Origin: Dermatemys mawii
Taxonomy: Eukaryota; Chordata; Testudines; Dermatemydidae
Direction: 5' to 3'
Assembly: GCA_007922305.1 (NCBI GenBank)
Contig: ML677341.1
Span: forward strand, 69,954,911 to 70,018,910
Length of the DNA stretch: 64,000 bases
In this document: positions 24,023-35,997 of the stretch, piece by piece
Numbering within the stretch: the first letter of the stretch is position 1
Layout of the letters: each line of letters starts with the position of its first letter
Notes under the pieces: generated by a model
The model's input: only the letters and a program-made list of their open reading frames with translations
Database searches by the model: none
What the model was told of the DNA's origin: nothing
Program-made: the position numbers and the translations under genes

Positions 24023-24215
24023 ACAGGGATTGGCAACCTTTGGCATGTGGCCCACCAGGGTAAGTCCCCTGGCGGGCTGGCTGGTTTGTTTACCTGCCAC
24101 CTCTGCAGGTTTGGCCAATCACAGCTCCCACTGGCAGCGGTTTGCTGCTTCAGGCCAATGGGGGCTGTGGGAAACAGCACAGGCTGAGGGATGTGCTGGC
24201 TGCTGTTTCTCACAT
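24023..24215. repeat. hAT-like repeat, partial copy
   Basis: Starts cagggattggcaacctttgg, then accagggtaagtcccctgg, gtttgtttacctgccacc, ccaatcacagctcccactgg and aggccaatgggggctg. This is the left part of a long hAT-like turtle repeat that is palindromic in full copies. Here only one arm is present. No coding capacity. Confidence 0.65.
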
Positions 24216-24319
24216 TTCCACTTCCACCTCCATCCCACCCCGACAGTTTTGAAAAAAGGTTTTGTTGTTGCTGGTGTTTCAGTGTGGTAATGGCAGCTGG
24301 TCTGCCTGGCAATGGGTAG

Positions 24320-25863
24320 ATATTGTATTTTTCTAAAACATGTTTATCAATGAAGCTTTATATTTTATCAAGAAAGTCTAATGCTATCATTGCGTCACAT
24401 CATATGATGCATATTTCAATTAATAAAAGTAAACACATGTTCAGGGACAATTGGGAATTTGCATGCAAGCAACTCTATTCCTCAGAACAGTTAGTAACAT
24501 CAATCCATGCATCAATCCCTTTATTACATCAATCCATATTACGACTTAAGTCCCACTCCCCCCACCCCGCATTTGATAAGCAGTCAGATCATTCATAAGT
24601 ACATTGCATGGCAATCTCCACCCCAACCTCCTTAAGCACTGAAACCCTCCACAAGAAGTCAGCCCTTCCTTCTACCATAAGTACATTCACAGAGGTACTA
24701 TTCTCTATCTTGCATTGGCCCATGCAAGTGCATAACCTGGGAACACAAAGCATCCCTGACTTCTGTTGCCTGGGAGCATCCAACTCCAGCTGGGATAGCT
24801 GTACTTTCTGGCTGAGGGTACTGGTTCAGTGGCCCCTCACTGTTGTAGCTCCATTCACAGGGAAATAGCTCACCTCTGGCTTCAGAAAGATTGTGAAGAG
24901 CACAGCAAGCCACATGAGGTCCTTGAGGAGGATAAACTATGGTCATATGAGTTCTATCAATGGCCACTGGTGCGATCTGGAAACCCAATTCTCTCAAAGC
25001 CAGCAGTTACTTCAAGGATATCTTTTATGTCTATCGCCTTGGGGTAAACCACGTGCCTGATTGCCTCAGAAACCTCCACCACCATCTTACTGGATCAGCA
25101 TGGCCACTCCGATGTGTGTCTCTTTACCCTGTAGGGACAAGGCAAATTCCTTACAAAGCTCCGGAAATGTAGCTTTCTTCACGAGAAATTTCTGGACTCA
25201 CTGCTGGTCATCCCAGGTTTGCAAGGTGCTGTGATCTCATCAGTCTGTGCTTGTGGTCCTGTTCCAGCAGTGCTGGTCTACATAGTAGGCATCCATGGCT
25301 ATCCTGAGCAGCATCCACCAGTGTGAGTCTGCCATGTCTGTATCCTCCTCTTTCTCCTCCTGCTTAGTCAAGCTGTCTTTGGTGGGTCAGAAAATGCTGC
25401 TAAAATGTCCACAGTGCCTCATGGAAACTCTTCCCTTGTCCTAAAACAGGAGTGAAAGCACAACCAAGAGGCATTCTGCAAATGGTGCCTCCACCACATT
25501 GTTGGCTCTGGTTGTTGGCCGCATGCAGTCCAAAATGACTGCTTGGGAGGCTGTGCTGGTGGGCTATTCAAACTTCATGTGACGTACAGAGTGGACAGTC
25601 AAGGTTTCCCAAACTGCACCATGGCCAAAGGGCTAGAGCAGCAACATTTTGAGAGGGCACAAAGGAGTCTGGACAAAGCTGGTTTGACTCAGATCTGCAT
25701 GCTGCAGGGTGAACATAAGTGCCCTTAGCTGAGGCCCAGGCTAGAAAATTCTTAACCTAGCATTGACAATCAGTGTAGATGCTCAAGCCCTGGGTTTGCT
25801 AACCCAGGATCTGCTGACGTGAGTCCCACTAACCCTGGGTTTCCGTTGCAATGTAGACATACC
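24320..25863 (-). mobile_element. Harbinger (PIF)-type element, internally deleted
   Basis: The right end, read on the minus strand, begins gggtatgtctacattgcaac, a Harbinger-like terminus in turtles. The minus strand holds two joined transposase pieces at 24698-24997. LGFQIAPVAIDRTHMTIVYPP corresponds to the catalytic 'GAIDGTHI' region, and ACCALHNLSEARGELF to the C-terminal 'CCVLHNICEA' region. The sequence between them in intact enzymes is missing. The first motif reads AIDRTHM, so the usual glycine is lost. The left limit is approximate. Confidence 0.65.
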
Positions 25864-26403
25864 CTGTCCGTGGGGAGGTGGCTGCAGCACATGGAAGACC
25901 TTTGCACTGGGAAGATCAGCAAAAATGGGACTGGGATTATTTGAGAGTAAAAGAAGTTTAGTGGAGGGAGATAGAAGGATGGGAAAGCACAAATCACAGC
26001 TAATCTTGTCCCTCTCCTTTCATGGAGTGTGGGTTTTATGGAGCAATATTTTCTGTGGATGCTGACTTTTAGCACTGAATGTTACTGATTTTCAAGTATT
26101 ATATAGCTAAATCCACATCTTCATATGTAAATACTTTTTATAGTCTATCTTTTTTCTTCATCTACTTTGGACCAGTGATATATGATTCCAAAAATCTCAG
26201 AGTAAAATAAGCTACATAAAGACCTGGGCTGAAATTCTGACCCCATGGGAGGAGTTTTGCCAGTGACTTAAATGGGACCAAGAGTTCACCCTGATACCGT
26301 GTTTTTTTTTTTTTTTTTTTAAAAAAGCACATTTGGAAAGCTTTAGCCATTTAAGTGAACCATTGTTAGAGCTAGAAACAAGTTACTAATTCTTTACATT
26401 CCT
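25864..26403. other. Intergenic; long poly-T/poly-A junction
   Basis: Contains about 20 T followed by 6 A near 26301-26326. A short palindromic repeat trace lies at 26228-26290 (ctgaaattctgacccca ... accaagagttcacc). No gene. Confidence 0.4.
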
Positions 26404-26478
26404 AGGTTTCAGCATGGCAGCTGTATTAGTCTGTATCAGTAAAAATAACAGGGAGTCCTTGGGGCCCCCTCTTAGAGT
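26404..26478 (-). repeat. Terminal piece of the 'ttagtctctaa' retroelement repeat
   Basis: Reads ggtttcagcatggcagctg-tattagtctgtatcagt. On the minus strand this is the 3' tail (gactaacacggctgctactctgaaacc type) of the family represented at 37649-38035. Only the end is present. Confidence 0.6.
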
Positions 26479-27839
26479 TCTTAAGCTGACATATGGGAGT
26501 TCTGTATTGTATATGAGAAGAGGACCAAGCTAATCCTATTTTGTATTTTGTTTCACTTAACTCTTTAAAGGACTAACCCTTTTCGAAGATGACTCTTTTC
26601 ATAGATGTTACATCTCTACATGGCTGAACTGTTGTCTCTTAACTTGTATTTATACAAGAGCTTACAAAGAGTTTGAACTCTCATTTCTCCTTCAAGAACT
26701 TATTTTACAAGGTTTTCCTCATTTCTTTGCTTGACCTTTCTTGTTGAAAACAAACTTGAGAGAGAGATTCCATATCATAGCTAATTTTTGAGATCCAATA
26801 TTCATCACCTGGATGTCCTGTAGATATATTCTCACTGTTAATGATCTGAAGAGACTTTTAGAACAGAAGCTATCTTCAGTTATATATCTATTTCTAATAT
26901 TGTTTAGTGAGGCACTTTTTATTAGTGCACAATACTATTTTAATGAAGATATCCTATTGTGAATAGATGGACTTGAATTTACCCCATTAGCATTTTGTAA
27001 AGAGCCTCTTGTCTCATTATAGATGACTCACTTGATTTGATCTAATTCTCTTTCCTGTTTGATTTTTCATTTGCACATCTAGCCACAACAAAATATGAAC
27101 ACCTGGCTGGGGGAACTAGTAATTCCACGTATTGTTGCTATAGGCAACAGTTTCTTCCTTTGATCCCATAGATGCTTTCATTGTTCTCCTCAATAATGCT
27201 ATATAAATATTGATTGGTTGTTGAAGCAAGCTTTGCCTTTGGCCTCTTCATTATTCAAGAGAGAGAAGAAAAATAATTTAATGAAACAGTTGTAAGTGAA
27301 TGTGGCCATTAATTCCAGCTCCTTTGGTATTGGCTGTAAAGCAGCTTCCAAGTGCATGACTTTGTGGGGAAGGCTTTTAAAATACTAGACCTTTAAAAAG
27401 AGTTAGCTGTTATCTGTGTCTAAATTACAGATATTCTGTGACACCAGATGTTTGGGCCCAACCCTGCAAGGTTGTAGCTACAACAGTGGGGAATTGGAAA
27501 GCTCCCAAACTTGCACTGGGGAACGAGGTAAAATTAGGTCTGTGAGCTTGGCCTCCTGGGGTATCTGTGGCTTCCTGCAGCAGCACCGCTGCCTCTCCTG
27601 CTGTAGTGGGGGGCAAATTCCACCTCCTATGCTATACTCTTGCAAAAAATTTTGAAGGGATCCTTGTGGCATGCTCTTCTCTGAATGGCCCCTGAGTGGC
27701 TGTTTCCACGGGAAGTGTCATTTTGGGCTATTGGCTTACCCTGAATAAGACACTGGAAGAAAATGAGTAGCCCTTGTGGGGAAAGATTGTTGGAAGAACA
27801 ATCTTCTTCAGAAGCAATGTACCAGCTTTGTTAAATCCG
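26479..27839. other. Intergenic, no feature seen
   Basis: Mostly unique AT-rich DNA. Around 27440-27650 is more GC-rich with short open frames on both strands but no recognisable product. Confidence 0.4.
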
Positions 27840-27842
27840 TAA

Positions 27843-30380
27843 CACTGGTCTGCAATTTTTTAGAAGTCGTCTGCTTCAGAGATAAAATGTGATATTTATT
27901 ATGTATTTTGTTGTGCTGAATTCAAATATGACAATTAAAACAACTGATTGGCTACTGTTTCTAAGATATTTAAGTTCTTACATTTTATGTCTATGTATAT
28001 TGTGTAGATAGTAGAGTTTTAATCATAAATTGTAAACCTAGGTCTTTTCATGTGTTTATGGTTGCTTTACATGATAATATTTCATGTAACACTTTAAAAA
28101 TCAGCAAATGGGTTATATAAATAAAATGTATTATGAAACAAAAGGCAAAAAACTATTATGTACATAGTTTAGTCCTATTCAGTGTCTACTCGGCACTTCT
28201 TGGCTTGTCTCTTGTATTCATTAAATGGAGCATTTCTTGTCACTGTCCAGCAGTAGTCTGCAAGCATTGATGGGCTCCATTTTCCCTGATAGCGTTTCTC
28301 CATTGTTGCAATGTCCTGGTGAAATCGCTCGCTGTGCTCGTTGCTCACTGCTCCGCAGTTCGGTGGAAAAAAATCTAGTTGAGAGTGCAAAAAATGTATC
28401 TTTAGTGACATGTTGCAACCAAGGCTTTTGTATGCCTTGAGGAGGTTTTCCACCGACAACCTGTAGTTGTCTGCCTTGTTGTTTCCGAGAAAATTTATTG
28501 CCCCTGACTGGAAGGCTTTCCATGCCGTCTTTTCCTAGCCACGCAGTGCATGGTCAAATGCATCATCTCGAAGAAGTTCACGAATCTGAGGACCAACAAA
28601 GACACCTTCCTTTATCTTAGCTTCACTTAACCTTGGAAATTTTCCACGGAGGTACTTGAAAGCTGCTTGTGTTTTGTCAATGGCCTTGACAAAGTTCTTC
28701 ATCAGACCCAGCTTGATGTGTAAGGGTGGTAACAAAATCTTCCTTGATTCAACAAATGGTGGATGCTGAACACTTTTCCTCCCAGGCTCCAATGACTGTC
28801 GGAGTGGACAATCTTTCTTGATGTAGTGGGAATCTCTTGCATGACTATCCCATTCGCAGAGAAAACAGCAGTACTTTGTGTATCCAGTCTGCAGACCAAG
28901 CAAGAGAGCAACAACCTTCAAATCGCCACAAAGCTGCCACTGATGTTGGTCATAGTTTATGCACCTCAAAAGTTGTTTCATGTTGTCATAGGTTTCCTTC
29001 ATATGGACTGCATGACCAACTGGAATTGATGGCAAAACATTGCCATTATGCAGCAAAACAGCTTTAAGACTCATCTTCGATGAATCAATGAAGAGTCTCC
29101 ACTCATCTGGATCGTGAACGATGTTGAGGGCTGCCATCACATCATCGATGTTGTTGCAGGCTACAAGATCACCTTCCATGAAGAAGAATGGGACAAGATC
29201 CTTTTGACGGTCACGGAACATGGAAACCCTAACATCATCTGCCAGGAGATTCCACTGCTGTAGTCTGGAGCCCAACGGCTCTGCCTTACTCTTGGGTAGT
29301 TCCAAATCCCTGACAAGGTCATTCAGTTCAGCTTGTGTTATGAAGTTTGGTTCAGAGGAGAAGAATGGGATAAAATGTGGATCCTGTGACATTGATGGTT
29401 CAGGACCAGAAGTTTCATCCTCTTCCTCTTCCTCGTCTGACTCAAGTGAGAATGATTCTGGTGCATCAGGAACCGGCAGTCCTTCTCCTTGGGGTATTGG
29501 GCGTATAGCTGATGGAATATTTGGATAATGCACAGTCCACTTTTTCTTCTTTGACACACCTTTCCCAACTGGAGGCACCATGCAGAAGTAACAATTGCTG
29601 GTATGATCTGTTGGCTCTCTCCAAATCATTGGCACTGCAAAAGGCATAGATTTCCTTTTCCTGTTCAACCAACTTGCAAAGATTTGTTGCACAAGTGTTG
29701 CAGCATATGTGTGGGGCCCACCTCTTGTCCTGATCTCCAATTTTGCAGCCAAAATAAAGGTGATAGGCTTTCTTAACCATAGTGGTTATACTGCACTTTT
29801 GTGATGCAAAAGTCACTTCACCACAAACATAGCAGAAGTTATCTGCACTGTTCATACAAGTACGAGGCATCTCTGCTCACTTTGGCTAAACAGAAATGTG
29901 TCCCTTTGCAAAATCAAACACTGACAAATAAGAGAGCAAGACACCGTATGATTTCTAGAGCTGATATAGGGCAATTTGTTCAGCAGAGTGATGTAAGCTT
30001 CGTTATGATTGCATCATCCATGACTTCTAGGAATAACATGATGCAATTCATATCATGTATGATGCAATAACAGCTTCAGATTGCATCATTCATTGTTTTG
30101 CCTAAAAAGCAAGTACTGTCCAAACCCAGTCATAGATTTATTCATAGATCCAGTCAAAGATGTATTTTAGTCATTTCTGGTTTAAATTAAGATCCCTTCC
30201 CTTTATTACTCACTTATCCTCCGCCATTCCCATGTCAAGGGTAGTATATACTGACCCAATAGCATATCTTGAAAACTAGAGCCAATCAACAATTTTAAGC
30301 ATCATTTTCGTTCTCAGTGATCCAGAATTAGTAAAGTTTGACTACATTTATTTCAGAAGCATTTTGGCTGTAGAGCAGTG
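27843..30380 (-). mobile_element. Complete 2.54-kb CACTG-ended DNA transposon (CMC/EnSpm-like)
   Basis: The left end is cactggtctgcaatttttt and the right end, read on the minus strand, is cactgctctacagccaaaat. Imperfect inverted repeats extend about 125 bp inward. They share attggct(a/c)t..ttt(c)taagatat-type text (27953-27980 against about 30255-30290). TAA lies directly outside both ends (27840-27842 and 30381-30383), a 3-bp target duplication. The word atgatgcaat or its complement occurs four times near the right end (30008-30017, 30038-30047, 30059-30068, 30080-30089). CACTG ends with a 3-bp duplication are characteristic of the CMC (CACTA/Mirage/Chapaev) group. The single gene lies on the minus strand. 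Confidence 0.8.
28175..29870 (-). pseudogene. Transposase-like gene, one frameshift and one stop
   Basis: Reading leftward from ATG at 29870, the first frame gives MPRTCMNSADNFCYVCGEV with a Cys/His-rich N-terminus (C13, C16, H54, C56/C57, C60). Near 29669-29678 an apparent one-base insertion shifts the reading into the long frame that ends at 28535. That frame has a second NCYFC pair, an acidic run (ESDEEEEEDE), candidate catalytic Asp in LFIDSS and CGDLK, a CFLC pair followed by histidines, and the conserved block PPLHIKLGLMKNFVKAIDK. It meets TAG at 28535-28537, but the same frame continues to 28175 with GCNMSLKIHFLHSQLDFF, NEHSERFHQD (candidate Glu) and SMLADYCW. The order D, D, C-x2-C, H, E fits a DDE-type transposase (inference). 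I recall close relatives in other turtle and invertebrate genomes, usually unannotated. Inactive here as it stands. Confidence 0.8.
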
Positions 30381-30383
30381 TAA

Positions 30384-31435
30384 TTTGAGTGAAGCTTTCA
30401 GAATTTTGTGAAGGCACCCTACAAAGACTGCAGTGGAGATGTATTTAAGAAAGTGAGCCATGAATATCTAAATATAAACCAGTTTTAAAATATACTTAGT
30501 GCAAAACAAGTGCATGCTGGCGGGAGTCCTGGGCATAATACACAAAGTGCTGTTATCCGACCCACATTGGCTCCAGTCACTCATTTGTCGCTCACCTGGG
30601 GCTTATTGCCTGCAGGGTTGGAAACTCCAAAGTTCAGTTTTAGCCTCATGACATTGGTCCCCTATTGATCTTTCTACATGTTATGATGACCTCGTCTGTA
30701 CATGGCTTGCTGTTGGGTGCATTTCCTAGGAAATACAAATGATACTGATTGTTTACAGTCATAGAGGGATGGGGAGAGACATCAAAACTCCAAATTCCAT
30801 TAAAATCAGGATCAGGATGGATAAAATATTTTTTTTCTTTTAATGGTTATTTTAGAGTCTGGGGAACTTTGGCGGGGCCTTAAGGCCCTGATACCTCCCC
30901 AAAAGCCTCATGCCCTGCTCCATGTCATCTGTAGGCAGCATGGCCACCAACAGCACCAGGGAGAGCAGAAGAAGCTTCGTGGGCAGAGAACCCAGCAGGC
31001 TGCTTCTGCTGCTTCAGATGTGCTTTGAGAGTAATGGCAGGAAGGAACCTCTGTTTCCTTCTCTGCCACAGGCAGTATCTGGTAGCTTTCCAGACAGGGG
31101 GAGAAGAACTTCCCTCCCCCCACCTTTAAATAAATAGCTGAGCTGGGGCCGAGAGAAGAGGTGAGGGGACCTCTTCGCTGAATTCCAAGAAAGCTCCCTC
31201 TTGTAGCAAAGCATGAGCTCTGCTCTCCTTTTTCCAGCAAGAAACTTGCCTCATGAGTCTCTGCCTTCCTGCCCATTGTTTCCTGAAGTGGGCCAGACAG
31301 AGCAAATACTGTAAGGAGGAGGGCAGAAGAAGCAAGTCAAAGTGAGATTACCTCTCAGGGCTGACAGCTGCCTGCTTTCTTTTCTATCTAAGTACTTATA
31401 TGGTCCCCACTGTGGCCAAAGTATCTGAACTCCTC
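30384..31435. other. Intergenic, GC-richer block at 30850-31340
   Basis: Open frames of 60-120 residues on both strands coincide with a local rise in G+C. None contains a domain I recognise and their frames disagree. It may be an unclassified repeat. Confidence 0.35.
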
Positions 31436-31615
31436 ACAGACCTTAAAGATTGACTTTACCATCACAAGGCAGGGATGTATTATTCCCATTTTACAGAAGG
31501 GGAACTGAGGCACAAAGCATTTGAGTGATGTGTTCAAGTTCATCAAGGAAGTCTTTGGCAGACCTGGGAACTAAACCCAAATTGCTTGAGTCTCAGTCCA
31601 GGGCTATAACTATTG
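31436..31615 (-). repeat. MIR-type SINE, minus orientation
   Basis: Contains attcccattttacagaaggg, aactgaggcacaaag and cagacctgggaactaaac, which are the complement of the conserved MIR core (cctcagttccccatctgtaaaatgggg and gggttcaattcc). Old and diverged. Confidence 0.75.
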
Positions 31616-32904
31616 TTCCCCAGCAACCACTCCTTAAAGAACAGTAACAGTCTGAAATGTTTGTTCTTTCCTGAGCAATGTAAAAATAACCAAGTTACTG
31701 AAGGAAAGTCATAGAGCTGTCTTGGAACTCCAATTTCCATGAGAACATGCAAGGAGCTCCCCATCTGCGTAAGGCCACTGGGGTTGGACTTCTATTTCTG
31801 TGTGACATGGTCAACATCCACAACATGCCTTTTTTACAAGTGCCCCGCGGTGCGTGCTGGTTAGAACAAGACCCACTACCAGAGTGTCCAGTGAGCATCT
31901 GAAAGCTCTGATCTGACTGACTTTCTGGGTTTACAAAGTTTTAATACTTGAAATGTATGTTTAGATAGGTTAGCAAAGAAAGAATTGTTAATGAGTAATC
32001 TTTGTCCATTAGGGCAATGAGCCAATGAAGAGATGAGCCTAAGCCCAGAGTCAGCCAGTTATCTCTACAGGCTTCTGTTAAACCTAAAAATGCAAAACAA
32101 AAATGTTCCTGTTTGAAACTTATTAGGATTTTCTACCAAGTGTAGAGGCTCTCCACACACAGCCATTTCTCAAGACTCTGGAAAAGAACAGTAAGTAATA
32201 ATTGCTTAGTGGGTATTAATCTTGCAGTGTGATCATATTTAGTCACGGAGTACAATTTTTTTCTCCCTTACATTCTTTAATTAATTTAAATGCATCTCAA
32301 GGAGCTAGAAAAGTCAATGATATGGATGTCAAAATCCCTAAAAGTGGCTTAAGTGAATGAAAAATATATTAATACTATAAGACAATGTAATCTCATCAGT
32401 ATAGTTTGTGTGACAACAGATATTTTCTTTGAGAAAATGTCATTGAATTGATGAAAAAATAGCAACCGTTAGGGTACATTATCTTACATTGGCAAATATA
32501 GCATAACTTTAATGATAAGTCAATTCTACCTTGTTAATTTATACCGATCATCTTTACAGCAGCAGTAGGCATCTTTTACTTGTTAGAAACTAAGAACATT
32601 TTAAATGTGGATAATGGGAGAAAAGTAGATTGTTCTTCAGGGAAAAGTTGTTATTGTTTTATGTATTTCTCTTTTGTTTGCAAGTTTCAAAGACAAGTGA
32701 TAGTGTTTCAAAATAAAGCCTCTTTTAAAGTTCAGAGCCTTGACGCTTATTTTCATATAATCTTAAGTAATGATACACAGCGTCATGGTAGAAGCATCTA
32801 CTGTCTATTTCCATTCACAGCTTTTAGAAAAATATCAGTTTGTCCTGAATTGTTTGGCTAGATACCTTAATTTTTGTTTAATATAAGTAAGACACTCTTG
32901 CTCT
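31616..32904. other. Unique AT-rich intergenic DNA, no feature seen
   Basis: No repeat or gene recognised. One of the cleaner non-repetitive stretches between the two genes and so a place to look for conserved regulatory DNA. Confidence 0.4.
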
Positions 32905-33185
32905 GAATCTATTGTTTATTATTATGTGCCTTACAGAAGCACCTAGAAATTCCAACCATTTGGACCTCAGTGTCCTAGGCACTGTACAAACAAATAGTAA
33001 GAAACAGCCCTAGCTCCAGCATTTATAATCTAAATAGGCAAGACAGACAAATGGTACTAGGGGAAAAGGAATGGCAGAGAAACATGAAATGATTAGCCCA
33101 AAGTTATGTACAAGGAGACAGGATTAGCTCCCAGCTCTCCTGAGTCAAATTGCCGTGCCCCATCCACTGAACCACATTACCTCTT
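32905..33185 (-). repeat. Old amniote interspersed repeat (MIR-like)
   Basis: Reads attattatgtgccttacag, cctaggcactgtacaaacaa, aatctaaataggcaagacag and ccatccactgaaccacatta. This is a familiar amniote pattern (...gtgctaggtgctgtacaaaca...cttacaatctaa...). A second small piece of the same pattern is at 34800-34890 (gtgctaggcactgcaca). Confidence 0.6.
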
Positions 33186-34006
33186 TTGAAAGGTTGCTCA
33201 CTTTTGTGTATTAATGTTTACATTATTTTTTTTCCTCAGAAATATCTTTAAGCCTATTCTACTTTCTAGCCACAGGAGAACATCTCTTTACTGATCTAAT
33301 TTTAAATGAATTGTTGAATTCCTAACTGTAATTATCAAACAAATAGGAAAATAATATTTCAGTTTATGTGTCACACAGTTCTCACACTAGCCTGTGTCCT
33401 TCTCATTGCTTTATGTCATATGTAGTATTGACTACTACCATGCCATGCAACTCAAAATTACTTGGTGACATGGCCTAGAAATAATACTCTCCAAACTTGT
33501 TCATGTTTCGCCAAAATCCTTCCACTCATTTCAGTAGCCTTTGGGTCAGGCCCTAAATCTATGCAACTATTAATATAATTACAATAAGAGGCAACGTGCT
33601 GCCCAGGACTATCACAACAACAGAAGAAAAATGATTTGTAAAGAAGTCATTATTGTTATAAATACGAGGCACTGCACTAGCTCCTGGACTTTGAAAGAGT
33701 CCACCTCAGAAGCTATGATTCCCCATTACGATGGCTCATTGTGAGAGATACCATTTCTCAGAACTGTACGAAGTCTGGGACAACCAGGACTTGAATGGTC
33801 CATGTTGGGTTAATGCAAATATAAATGATGTAAACATAAAAAAATGGAAATTGATACATAGGCTGTGTTAGCTGTGATTTTCTTTAAACATTTTTGAAGT
33901 TAACTGAAGCAGCTTAACTTGGAGTGCAGCGCACTGCACACCACATGTTGAATCCAGGGAGGGACTCAGAGCAAAGTATAAAGCTATATTAAATGCAGAC
34001 CTTGAG
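33186..34006. other. Intergenic, no feature seen
   Basis: No gene or repeat boundary recognised. Confidence 0.35.
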
Positions 34007-34008
34007 TA

Positions 34009-34127
34009 GGGTGACCAGACAGCAAATGTGAAAAATCTGGACAGAGGGTGAGGGCAATAGGAGCCTATATAAGAAAAAGACCCCAAAGTTGGGACTGTCC
34101 CTATAAAATCGGGACAGCTGGTCACCC
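34009..34127 (-). mobile_element. GGGTGACCAG MITE, copy 4
   Basis: Reversed relative to the other three copies. Runs from gggtgaccagacagc to agctggtcaccc, with TA at 34007-34008 and 34128-34129. It is 119 bp long. The best-preserved TIR pair of the four. Confidence 0.85.
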
Positions 34128-34129
34128 TA

Positions 34130-35997
34130 GCCTTGAGGGTGGGAGTGGCTCTAGTAAAACATAACAGTAAAGCTGCATATGGTAGAAAATGCCATGCCTA
34201 GATCTTTTAGAGCAATTTGATGAGCTGTCTGTGGAGTTTAGAGACTCATCTACACCACTGAGTGTATAAGAAAAATGTCAGAATATGTGGAGACCTAAAA
34301 AACACCATAAACACTTGGCTAGAAGTGGATCAGTATCCATCTCCTCAACTTTAAGACTAAACTGGTAGGAAAGGTATAAGCTGATGCATTCCCAGCATGT
34401 TGAATGGTGGCATGACAGCAAAAGTCAGCCAGATTCCCTACTATGAACAAAAGACTGCTTAGGTATAAAAATTTACGATGTGTCATAGTCAATTCACCTG
34501 CAGTGTTTCAGAGAAGAATGGATCAGGTATTTCAGGGGTTAAACAGTGGCATTTGATATTTGCATGACACATTGATAAATGGGCAAGACTCAAAGGAACA
34601 TGAAAAAGTCCTCCTCTACAAGGTCTGAAAAGATTTTAAAAACATAAATGTAGTATTAGAGTTAAAAGTGTGCTTCTTCTAGAACCAGCTTATTTGCAGC
34701 ACAGGACAGATGCAGACAGGATCCGTATCTTACAAATGAAGACACTAGCCACTGAAAAGGAAGCTGAATGCCAAAATGTTTCAAAGTTGGCTATTGTTGT
34801 TAATATTTGAATATGTATTGTAGCAGGACCAGAATCAGCCCTTTTGTGCTAGGCACTGCACAATGACATGGACAATCTCTGTGTGCAAGCAGTGTGAATT
34901 ATTCAATGGTAAACTATCATGCTTATCACTGACAAGGAACTATGAAAAGAACTAAATATTTATAGCACCTAATCATCAGCTCAGTTGCAGGAAAGTTAGA
35001 TGGGTGTAAGCCCTTAGTCCTGCATATGTCCTGGGGAATGTTGAGTCAAGTTTGCAGAGGTGAAAAGGGGCTCCCACAGCTGTCCTCCAGGAGCAAGATG
35101 CAGAAAACCTCTCCAGATGCCCTGAACAATGGAATTTCATGCTGCCCAGGAGCAGCAGCAACTATAGTACAGAAGCTGCTGGAGGAGAGGACAGAAGCTC
35201 AGTCAGGGGGTTCTATAACTGGCGATTAGTAAGGGACCTTCGAGTTTGGGAACTTGTGGGGAGTTCATGAGAGAGCTGCTAGTCTATAATTCCATGCTTC
35301 CTGGGATCCTTTGTGGGGGAAACTCACAATGGGTTGCCATCTTCTTGATAGCTCTAATTAGGAGTCATTAGGAGATATATTTTGGCAGCTTAGCCATTTT
35401 GTCCTTTCCTGGCTTTCAGAGGACTCTGCTCCTTCCATAGGGATGTGGGAGGGCCACTGCTTTCCCTGACAGCACCCGCCACCCCCGCTCCATACACACA
35501 CATAATGCTATACATTACAGTCAGGGAGCAGAGTGGGGAGAGGCTTGGAGGTGGCCATGCTGAGCAGGAGGGGATAGGCTCTCTACCCCCGTTCCAAAAT
35601 CCTGAGAGGCTTCTGCAGTTGTGGAATCATGCATCTCTGCTGGCGATTGGTTTGCATGTTTGCCACATAAACATTGTCTGGTCTATGAGACAAGCACTGT
35701 TTGACATTTCTGTGTAAACTGGTTATCTCTGAATGGGCAATTTAAAAAAAGCCATCCTTCCAATTAGAGGACCTTGGTTTATGTTAGGAAAGAGCTTAAT
35801 AGATCCCTATGAGCCAATCTAAAAATAATTATACACTTATTGTACATGTTCCTAGCATTAACTGCTTGCCAATTGGCTCAGCTCTGGGATTTCTTTATAC
35901 ACTGAGACTATTAGACTCTTCCACTGGGGATATGGAAGTTTTCTTTAGCCTTTATTGGTTTACATATACTGGGTTCAATTTTAAAAAGCAGCTAAGG
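34130..35997. other. Intergenic, no feature seen
   Basis: No exon-like frame or transposon ends apart from the short repeat trace at 34800-34890. The 90-residue frame at 35445-35717 is not recognisable. Confidence 0.4.

Noticed and set aside
29220..29528. Plus-strand 102-residue serine-rich frame
   Set aside because: Antisense shadow of the acidic stretch in the transposase-like gene on the other strand.
28175..29870. Domesticated host gene
   Set aside because: It sits inside exact transposon ends with a target duplication and carries a frameshift and a stop. An intact, conserved copy elsewhere would be needed to argue domestication.
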